Below, one piece after another: positions 39,548 through 46,341 of a stretch of DNA of 46,341 nt. The DNA is taken from assembly GCA_028292745.1 (NCBI GenBank), contig JAQGLT010000098.1, positions 1 through 46,341 of the forward strand, in the 5' to 3' direction. The DNA is from Polaromonas sp. Its GTDB lineage: Bacteria; Pseudomonadota; Gammaproteobacteria; Burkholderiales; Burkholderiaceae_C. A program made the position numbers and the translations under genes. The notes beneath the pieces are model-generated. The model was not told the origin of the DNA. It was given only the letters and a program-made list of their open reading frames with translations, and did not search any database. How positions within the stretch are numbered: position 1 is the first letter of the stretch; every line of letters starts with the position of its first letter.

Positions 39548-40174
39548 ATGCCTGAGCCCACCACTGCCGCCGCCGCCACCCCCGCCGCCGTCCTTGATTT
39601 CTGGCTTGCCGATGGCCTGACGCAGGGCTGGCCCAGCCAGGACATGAACCTGCGCTGGTTCACCGGCGGACCGGCGCTGGACAAAGAAATCAGCCAGACG
39701 TTCGGCAGCGCCGTTGCAGCCGCACAGGCCGGGGGGCTGACCGGCTGGGAGGCTGAGCCGCTGGACCGGCTGGCCCTGGTCATCCTGCTGGACCAGTTCA
39801 CCCGCAACGTCTTTCGCGGCACGGGCCAGGCGTTTGGCGGCGATGCCCGTGCCCAGGGGCTGACGCTGCAAACCCTGGATCAGCAGCAAGACCGGCAATT
39901 GCCGTGGGTGGGCCGCCTGTTCATCTACATGCCGCTGATGCATGCGGAAGACGCGGCCTTGCAGGCGAAATGCGTGGCCTGCTTCGCGCAACTCGTCGAC
40001 GAAGCGCCTGCCGACCTGAAACCCAAGCTGCAGGGCAGCCTCGATTTTGCCCGCCAGCACCAGGACATCATCAGCCGGTTCGGACGCTTTCCGTACCGCA
40101 ACGCGGCCCTGGGACGGGCAAGCACCGCTGCGGAAATCGCCTTCCTGCGCACTGGTCCGCGCTTCGGTCAATAA
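39548..40174 (+). CDS. DUF924 family protein
   Basis: A 208-residue soluble helical protein of the DUF924 (TPR-like fold) family. Diagnostic parts are AVLDFWLADGLTQGWPSQDM, LALVILLDQFTRNVFRGTGQ, VGRLFIYMPLMHAEDAALQA, FARQHQDIISRFGRFPYRNA and the end segment STAAEIAFLRTGPRFGQ. No enzyme activity is established for the family. ATG 39548 directly precedes the conserved part. It lies 47 bases after the response regulator and may be co-transcribed. Confidence 0.92.
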   Translation: MPEPTTAAAATPAAVLDFWLADGLTQGWPSQDMNLRWFTGGPALDKEISQTFGSAVAAAQAGGLTGWEAEPLDRLALVILLDQFTRNVFRGTGQAFGGDARAQGLTLQTLDQQQDRQLPWVGRLFIYMPLMHAEDAALQAKCVACFAQLVDEAPADLKPKLQGSLDFARQHQDIISRFGRFPYRNAALGRASTAAEIAFLRTGPRFGQ

Positions 40175-40326
40175 CCAACCGCCTGCCGGAGTTGCCAACT
40201 GGCCGGAGCGTTGCGGGACAGGGAGTTACCGATACTTGCACTTTGTGTGCGCCGGGATTGTCATTTTTTTGAATCCGTTCGCAGGGCATGCCGCGTATCA
40301 GCCTCAAGACGCAGCGGCTTGGGGTT

Positions 40327-40361
40327 CATTGCCCATTTCCCATTGCTCATTGCCTATTGCC
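40327..40361 (+). repeat. Tandem heptamer repeat upstream of DUF3455 gene
   Basis: Five imperfect copies of a 7-base unit: CATTGCC, CATTTCC, CATTGCT, CATTGCC, TATTGCC. They lie about 70 bases before the DUF3455 start, where the promoter is expected. The number could vary between strains and alter expression. Confidence 0.75.
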
Positions 40362-40428
40362 CAGTGGCTGCAACGTCTTGTTCCCTCCGGCCAGACGAGC
40401 CGGATTTCAACAATTCAGGAGTAAAAAA

Positions 40429-40983
40429 ATGACCTCACGCACCGCCACCGCTTCCATTTCGGTTCTAGCCGTTGCCTTGCTAGCCGCCTGCGGCAGCATG
40501 TCGCCCATGACGCCGAGCTATTCGCAGGCCAGCCTGCCGCCAGCCGTGCAGGTGCCCACGGGCAACAAGGTTGCCATGGAAACAATGGGGTCGGGCGACA
40601 TCACCTACCAGTGCAGTGCCAAAAAAGACATGGCCGATCAGTTTGAATGGGTGTTCGTCGGCCCCGATGCCAAGCTCATGGACCGCAGCGGCAAGCAGGT
40701 CGGCAAATACTACGGCCCGCCCGCCACCTGGGAAAGCATGGACGGCTCCAAGCTGACGGCCACGCAGGTTGCCGTCGCGCCCAATGGCACGGGCAATATC
40801 CCTTCGCAGCTGGTCAAGGGCAACCCCGCCATGGGCAGCGGCGCCATGAACGGCGTGACCTATATCCAGCGCGTCAACACCCGGGGCGGCGTGGCACCGG
40901 CCGCGCCTTGCACCTCGGCCACTGCCGGCGCCAAACAGGTGGTGCAGTACCAGGCCGACTATATTTTCTACAAGGCCATGTAA
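40429..40983 (+). CDS. DUF3455 domain lipoprotein, first copy
   Basis: A 184-residue exported protein. The N-terminus is a lipoprotein signal (TATASISVLAVALLAACGSM) with lipobox LLAAC, so it is probably anchored to a membrane by its cysteine. The DUF3455 body follows: GNKVAMETMGSGDITYQCSA, WVFVGPDAKLMDRSGKQVGK, YYGPPATWESMDGSKLTATQ and the end PAAPCTSATAGAKQVVQYQA with DYIFYKA. Two cysteines (in YQCSA and PCTSA) could form a disulfide. The function is unknown. ATG 40429 follows AGGAG at good spacing. A closely similar paralogue follows after a terminator. Confidence 0.88.
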   Translation: MTSRTATASISVLAVALLAACGSMSPMTPSYSQASLPPAVQVPTGNKVAMETMGSGDITYQCSAKKDMADQFEWVFVGPDAKLMDRSGKQVGKYYGPPATWESMDGSKLTATQVAVAPNGTGNIPSQLVKGNPAMGSGAMNGVTYIQRVNTRGGVAPAAPCTSATAGAKQVVQYQADYIFYKAM

Positions 40984-41064
40984 CCGGGCGCTGGTTGAGC
41001 CAGCGGCGGAGTTGTTTCCTCCTTGAGCGAGCGCCAGCAGCAGATCGAGCCGGCTGGCTTTACC

Positions 41065-41103
41065 CCCGCAACGCAGACTTCGGTCGGCTTGCGGGTTTTT
41101 TTT
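41065..41103 (+). terminator. Terminator after first DUF3455 gene
   Basis: CCCGCAA (41065-41071) pairs with TTGCGGG (41089-41095), followed by TTTTTTTT. It separates the two DUF3455 genes, so each is probably transcribed on its own. Confidence 0.85.
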
Positions 41104-41214
41104 AGGGCCGGCCGCCTTCGAAAAGCCCCCTCAGGCAGTCAGCGCAGCGTCCTACGGTCGGGCCTGGTGCGCTGCGGTTTACTGATGAGCTACTGAAACC
41201 ACCTGAAGAACACC

Positions 41215-41805
41215 ATGAAAAATCCGACCACCCCACGATGGACACGCAGCAAAAGCGCGGCACTGACCCTTGCCTTTGTAACCGGGACGGCCACCTTGCT
41301 GGCAGCCTGCGCGGGTGTCAAGGCACCCCCCAAAGAATATGCACAGGAGCGGCTTGACGACCAGATCCAGGCACCCCCCGGCCATGTCGTGGCGCTTGAA
41401 ACCACGGCGGTCGGCCTGTTGAACTACGAATGCAAGGCCAATCCGGCCAACGCGGGCGCGATCGGCTGGGTGCTGGTCAGTCCGCAGGCCGAGCTGGTGG
41501 ACCGCGCCGGCAAGACGGTTGCCAAATACGCCGGCCCGCCAGCCACCTGGACCCACATGGACGGCTCCAGCGTTGTCGGCCAGCAGATCGCTATTGCGCC
41601 GCGTCCGGGCGCCACCAATCTGGCCTACCAGCTGTCCAAGGGCACGCCTGGCGCAACGCCAGGGGCGCTGCAGAACATCACCTATATCCAGCGCATCAAA
41701 ACCAAGGGCGGCCAGGATTTGAGCAAGGCCTGCTCGTCAAGCGATGTGGGCGACAAGCTCACCCTGCCCTACCAGGCCGACTATATTTTCTGGAAAGCTG
41801 CTTAA
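41215..41805 (+). CDS. DUF3455 domain lipoprotein, second copy
   Basis: A 196-residue paralogue of the preceding gene. The signal (SAALTLAFVTGTATLLAACA) again ends in the lipobox LLAAC. The body parallels the first copy: GHVVALETTAVGLLNYECKA, GWVLVSPQAELVDRAGKTVA, KYAGPPATWTHMDGSSVVGQ and DKLTLPYQADYIFWKAA. The two conserved cysteines are kept. ATG 41215 follows AAGAACACC, a weak ribosome site. Tandem duplication is old, because the DNA and residues differ widely outside the motifs. Function unknown. Confidence 0.88.
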   Translation: MKNPTTPRWTRSKSAALTLAFVTGTATLLAACAGVKAPPKEYAQERLDDQIQAPPGHVVALETTAVGLLNYECKANPANAGAIGWVLVSPQAELVDRAGKTVAKYAGPPATWTHMDGSSVVGQQIAIAPRPGATNLAYQLSKGTPGATPGALQNITYIQRIKTKGGQDLSKACSSSDVGDKLTLPYQADYIFWKAA

Positions 41806-41833
41806 GTTAAGGTTTGCGCGGTGAAGCACCGCA

Positions 41834-41890
41834 GGCCAATTCGATTGGCCAATCAAAAAGCCCGCAAAACTCAAGGTCTGCGGGCTTTTT
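41834..41890. terminator. Palindrome and bidirectional terminator after second DUF3455 gene
   Basis: GGCCAAT-TCG-ATTGGCC (41834-41850) is a perfect hairpin. It is followed by AAAAAGCCCGCA (41855-41866) and TGCGGGCTTTTT (41879-41890), a 12-base perfect stem with A and T runs on both sides, able to end transcription in either direction. Confidence 0.88.
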
Positions 41891-41949
41891 GTTTTGTGGG
41901 GCAATCTGGTTGCCGGCCTTACTGACGAGCAACAGGGAACAAGCGCCCC

Positions 41950-41976
41950 AAAAAAAACCTGCTGGCAGCAGGTTTT
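41950..41976 (-). terminator. Terminator of the PxxVYV-repeat protein gene
   Basis: AAAACCTGCT (41954-41963) pairs with AGCAGGTTTT (41967-41976) around a three-base loop. On the minus strand it is followed by TTTTTTTT. It lies 17 bases after the stop of the minus-strand gene. Confidence 0.85.
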
Positions 41977-41992
41977 CAATGTGTTTGGAGAA

Positions 41993-42424
41993 TTAACGGC
42001 GATAGTCGCGGCCATCGCGGCCGTCACGCTGGTAATAAACCGGACCGTAACCCTGGCCGTCACGCTGCGCATAGCCGCGATTGTGGTCATGGCGATGGCC
42101 GTGCCGATGGCCATGTGGGCGGCTGTAATAAATCGGCTGAGGCGCAATATAGACCGGCGCTGGCCTTACGTAAACCGGGGCTGGCCGCACGTAAACCGGC
42201 GAAGGGCCGTAGTAGGCCGGTGCCGGCTGCACATACACCGGCTGCGGATAGACCGAGCCGACATTGCCCACATTCACCACAGCCCCCGGCGTGCCCACGC
42301 CGACAGACCAGTACACATTGTCCCGCGCCTGGGCACCACCGGCAAAACCCAGGGCAGCGATTGCCAGGGCAGCAGCGGCACCGGCCATGGCTGCGGAGCG
42401 GCTTGTTTTGATGGCTGTTTTCAT
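41993..42424 (-). CDS. Secreted Pro/Tyr-repeat, His/Arg-tailed protein
   Basis: A 143-residue exported protein. The signal peptide runs to about residue 34 (AALAIAALGFAGGAQA, cleaved before RDN). A short folded-looking part follows (VYWSVGVGTPGAVVNVGNVG), then repeats of PxPVYV (SPVYVRPAPVYVRPAPVY, IAPQPIYY), then a hydrophilic tail rich in His, Arg, Gly and Asp (HGHRHGHRHDHN, YYQRDGRDGRDYRR). Such repeats occur in small periplasmic or surface proteins of Burkholderiales of unknown function; the tail might bind metal or polyanions. The ATG at 42424 has AGGAGAT 7 bases upstream. Real: own ribosome site, terminator and signal; the overlapping plus-strand frame lacks these. Confidence 0.85.
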   Translation of the reverse strand: MKTAIKTSRSAAMAGAAAALAIAALGFAGGAQARDNVYWSVGVGTPGAVVNVGNVGSVYPQPVYVQPAPAYYGPSPVYVRPAPVYVRPAPVYIAPQPIYYSRPHGHRHGHRHDHNRGYAQRDGQGYGPVYYQRDGRDGRDYRR

Positions 42425-42563
42425 GATGATCTCCTAAAGAAAAGCGAAATATGAGAAATACGCGGGAACTCTCGATGTGTTTATTAAACGCACCGGGTCG
42501 TTTCCGGCTTACCGCATGCACAGTGAAGAAAGTAGCAAAACGTAACCATCGCGCACCACCCCC

Positions 42564-42575
42564 TAGAATCGCACA
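42564..42575 (+). promoter_or_regulatory. -10 box at the glnS start, near-leaderless transcript
   Basis: TAGAAT (42564-42569) ends 6 bases before the glnS ATG, so a transcript from it would begin at or next to the start codon. No ribosome site is present between them, which supports a leaderless message. The -35 position is weak. Confidence 0.4.
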
Positions 42576-44432
<1,857 letters not shown>

Positions 44433-44469
44433 GTCAAAAGTTGCCTCTTTAACAATACATATATATAAA

Positions 44470-45741
44470 ATGAGAACATTAAAAGTAACTGATTTTTCAT
44501 GCATTCAAAATGCGACTTTAGAACTAGGTCAATTAACAATAATAATTGGTCCCCAAGCTACTGGTAAAAGTGTAATATGTAAACTTAGTTATTTTCTTTT
44601 CGATTGCGCACAACTACAACACAAAAGTATTGTAAGAAAAGAAAGCTTCGAAAAGTTTGTCATAAGTTTAAAAGAGCGTTTTATTGAATGGTTTCCAATT
44701 GGAGCTTGGGGACCAAAACGATTCAAAATAGAATTAACTGCAGGAGATTACTCAATAACACTTGCTAGAACTACATATGGAGGAAAAGTTTCTGATAATT
44801 TTCGCGTAAAAATTTCAGACGCATTTCAAAATCAATACGAATCACTTTTACAAGAGGTGCAAAGAATATCTCAAAAATCTGAGGCAGTACGCATGCAGCG
44901 TCCTCTTGAGTTTGATTGGGAATTAGGAGAAACTATCTCTAAATCCCTTAAGCAACTTATGGGAAAGGATCATGTTTCTTATCAAGCTTTTGTACCGGCT
45001 GGAAGATCTTTTTTTACAAGCATTGGCAAAGCAATTGCAATATTTGAACAAGGAAAAGTATTAGATCCGTTAATTATTCGATTTGGAAGAATGTACACAT
45101 CTTTAAAAGATCAAAATAGATATTTTTTAGAAGAAAAATCAAGCGATATTGGCTTTAAAAAAGCACTTGAAAAAAGTTTAGCAGAACTATTGGGCGGTGT
45201 TATTGAGCGCGATGGAGACAAGGAATTTGTTAGAACATCTGATGGAAGAAAAGTCCCTTTAACGGCGCTTTCATCGGGGCAACAAGAACTTTTACCTCTG
45301 ATTGTATTTTTACCTTGGCTACACTCAATAAAAGGGGGACGTCTTTGCTATGTAGAAGAACCCGAAGCTCATTTGTTTCCAGCGGCTCAAAGTCAACTAA
45401 TAGAAAGTTTAGTTCTTACATCAAACTCCAATGCAATTAATGCGAGTTTAGTGTTAACTACGCATAGCCCTTATGTTTTAACAAAAATAAATAATTTATT
45501 AAAAGCTGGTGCAATTTCTAGGCGCTTGAGCGATATTAAGAAAAAAGAATTAGATACGATTATTAATCGTCGTGCTTGGCTACAAGCAAAAAACTTGCGC
45601 GCGTATGCAATCAAAGAAGGTAAACTAATTTCTATCTTAGAAAAAGATGGCCTTATTGATTCAGATTATTTGGATGAAGTATCGGGTGATTTAAGCAAAG
45701 AATTTGGAAAACTTCTTGAGTTGGAGCATTCAATTGTTTAA
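44470..45741 (+). CDS. ABC/OLD-like AAA ATPase of putative defence module
   Basis: A 423-residue ATPase of the SMC/RecF/OLD-like group. It begins with the typical 'lkvtdFsciqna' strand (MRTLKVTDFSCIQNATLELG) and Walker A IIGPQATGKSVICK (Gly27-Ser34). A long helical middle follows (about 40-255), then an ABC-like signature LTALSSGQQELLPLIVFL (about 267), Walker B LCYVEEPEAHLFPAAQSQLI (about 294) and the histidine switch LVLTTHSPYVLTKINNLL (about 331). After that only about 90 residues remain, and I see no TOPRIM motif, so it differs from full OLD or GajA nucleases. The second gene overlaps its end. No ribosome site precedes the ATG, so the message may be leaderless or come by read-through from glnS. 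The role is inferred from architecture. Confidence 0.85.
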   Translation: MRTLKVTDFSCIQNATLELGQLTIIIGPQATGKSVICKLSYFLFDCAQLQHKSIVRKESFEKFVISLKERFIEWFPIGAWGPKRFKIELTAGDYSITLARTTYGGKVSDNFRVKISDAFQNQYESLLQEVQRISQKSEAVRMQRPLEFDWELGETISKSLKQLMGKDHVSYQAFVPAGRSFFTSIGKAIAIFEQGKVLDPLIIRFGRMYTSLKDQNRYFLEEKSSDIGFKKALEKSLAELLGGVIERDGDKEFVRTSDGRKVPLTALSSGQQELLPLIVFLPWLHSIKGGRLCYVEEPEAHLFPAAQSQLIESLVLTSNSNAINASLVLTTHSPYVLTKINNLLKAGAISRRLSDIKKKELDTIINRRAWLQAKNLRAYAIKEGKLISILEKDGLIDSDYLDEVSGDLSKEFGKLLELEHSIV

Positions 45742-46186
45742 TTGCAAATGCTCCGAATCTGTAAAAGTTACAAAAATAAAAGTCTCAGAAAATGGAAAGC
45801 AGGCTGTATTTTTAAATCCACTGAAAGAAAAATTTGTAAAAGTAAAAGTGGATGGCTGTATGATCATTAATAGTACAGCCTGTGATTGGGTAATATCAAA
45901 AGAAAACGTAATGAGTGTTTTGATTGAACTCAAAGGATGCGATGTAGAACATGCATTAAAGCAAATTGAAGCAACTTTTGAATATCTACAAAAGAATAAT
46001 CTTCTTACGAATAAAACCTCGGCAATGATTATTTGCTCTAAACCATCAAAATACCCTAGCTTTACAAGCAAACTTCAAAAAGCCAAGTCACGCTTAGCAA
46101 AACAATACAAAGCGCCCTTGCACATTGTTACAGGAAATTATGAATTTCAAATAGACCGCGTTTTATCTCATACTGGTCCTTTCTAA
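45734..46186 (+). CDS. Small protein with possible PD-(D/E)XK nuclease motif, partner of ATPase
   Basis: A 150-residue protein overlapping the ATPase stop by 8 bases. There is no ATG near the start of the frame. TTG 45734 has GGAG 7 bases upstream and is the best start (MFNCKCSESVKVTKIKVSEN if TTG is read as Met); TTG 45704 is an alternative. The centre reads INSTACDWVISKENVMSVLI followed by ELKGCDVEHALKQIEATFEY. The spacing Asp ... Glu-Leu-Lys ... Gln resembles the D-x(n)-ExK-...-Q core of PD-(D/E)XK nucleases. A basic C-terminal half follows (SKLQKAKSRLAKQYK). I do not recognise a named family. The motif is suggestive, not proof; a non-catalytic partner is possible. Confidence 0.65.
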   Translation: MFNCKCSESVKVTKIKVSENGKQAVFLNPLKEKFVKVKVDGCMIINSTACDWVISKENVMSVLIELKGCDVEHALKQIEATFEYLQKNNLLTNKTSAMIICSKPSKYPSFTSKLQKAKSRLAKQYKAPLHIVTGNYEFQIDRVLSHTGPF

Positions 46187-46213
46187 TTTAATTAACTATC
46201 ATTTTTTATATTT

Positions 46214-46341
46214 TAAATAAAATTAATCAGCCCCTTCCTCAAGTTCAACGACCGAATGAAGGAACTGCTGGCAGACAAGAACCGGCTGAAGATCGACGTT
46301 CGCATCGTGTACGGCAAGAGCGAGTTGCAGCCGCAGGAAAT
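46214..46341 (+). pseudogene. Phospholipase D-like gene fragment, 5' end replaced
   Basis: Immediately after a TAA at 46214 the frame reads IKLISPFLKFNDRMKELLAD, then KNRLKIDVRIVYGKSELQPQ, to the window edge. This resembles the start of the first strand-helix of phospholipase D-like domain proteins ('LvSPFLKFNerikelL...lkIdVRvVYGKseL'), in which SPFLKF normally lies about 25-35 residues inside. No start codon precedes it: upstream is AT-rich island DNA. The first in-frame ATG (46255) is inside the domain. The gene has apparently lost its N-terminus at the island junction. The rest lies outside the window. Confidence 0.55.

Larger units (their letters stand above)
44440..46230. mobile_element. 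AT-rich genomic island carrying ATPase-nuclease pair
   Basis: From just after the glnS stop to about 46230 the base composition falls sharply, with A/T-rich codons (AAA, TTA, GAA, ATT) unlike all other genes here. The right edge is abrupt: AAATAAAATTAATCAG is followed by GC-rich coding sequence of a phospholipase D-like gene lacking its start. No integrase, transposase, terminal repeat or target duplication is visible, so the transfer mechanism is unknown. It is probably a defence-type cargo inserted at a hotspot between glnS and the PLD gene. Confidence 0.7.

Noticed and set aside
41894..42454. Plus-strand frame opposite the secreted repeat protein
   Set aside because: Lacks a ribosome site, and its Arg/His/Asn-rich repeats mirror the codons of the minus-strand gene, which has a signal peptide, ribosome site and terminator.
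44441..44469. Promoter TTGCCT-N17-TATAAA for the ATPase gene
   Set aside because: The box spacing is good, but the -10 ends at the base before the ATG, so transcription would begin inside the gene, removing the start codon.
44470..46186. Assignment to PARIS, Gabija or Septu defence systems
   Set aside because: The ATPase shows no TOPRIM (Gabija) and the partner shows no HNH (Septu), DUF4435-like TOPRIM (PARIS) or helicase motifs by eye. A search is needed before naming it.

Overview
The window is high-GC DNA with the gene content, gene order and dispersed repeats of a Comamonadaceae betaproteobacterium (Burkholderiales). It is most like Polaromonas; this is recognition from protein and repeat style, not a database result. 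The exception is a strongly AT-rich block at the right end, from about 44.44 to 46.23 kb.

Left region (1-14.2 kb) is an assimilatory nitrate/nitrite locus. It holds the end of the ABC nitrate permease (nrtB), its ATPase, a NarK/NasA-type MFS transporter, a small conserved hypothetical protein, and a divergent set (DUF3606 protein, PP2C-phosphatase/protein-kinase fusion, CBS-domain protein). Then come nirB, nirD, nasA, ybiB and cobA. Together these import nitrate, reduce it to nitrite and ammonium, and methylate uroporphyrinogen III for siroheme. nirB is preceded by a textbook sigma-54 promoter and by a hairpin-rich leader ending in a terminator just before the start codon. This suggests NtrC-type activation plus nitrate-responsive (ANTAR/NasT-type) antitermination.

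Middle region (14.3-25.3 kb) is mostly housekeeping: HI0933-family flavoprotein, rpsU, yqeY, pmbA divergent from darP-mogA, trmJ-cysE, suhB and a FUSC/YccS-type membrane protein. A small pair (ribbon-helix-helix-like plus two-TM protein) between yqeY and pmbA carries a frameshift in each gene. From 25.6 to 31.2 kb a minus-strand catabolic cluster holds a D-erythronate-dehydrogenase-like SDR (denD), a DctPQM TRAP transporter, a FadR/GntR regulator and a Hyi/OtnI isomerase. A perfect GntR-type operator lies in front of dctP. It looks like uptake and first-step oxidation of a four-carbon sugar acid.

Right region (31.5-44.4 kb) holds mutS, an Anbu-type proteasome-like protease, an alpha/beta hydrolase, uppP, a DUF2306 membrane protein, a LytS/AlgZ-AlgR-type two-component pair, a DUF924 protein, two tandem DUF3455 lipoproteins, a PxxVYV-repeat secreted protein and glnS. 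After glnS comes the AT-rich island: an ABC/OLD-like AAA ATPase overlapping a small protein with a possible PD-(D/E)XK nuclease motif. The island ends abruptly at a phospholipase D-like gene that lacks its N-terminus. This is the best candidate in the window for an undescribed (defence-type) system.

A family of about 60-bp dispersed repeats (core GCTAT-N-ATAGCTG...GCGC...) occurs about 14 times. It lies in intergenic DNA and, in frame, inside at least six genes (ybiB, trmJ, denD, mutS, the histidine kinase and the LytTR regulator), with a weaker copy in the flavoprotein gene. A second, C/G-rich hairpin repeat is inserted in frame in nasA. No tRNA, rRNA, CRISPR array or complete insertion sequence was seen.
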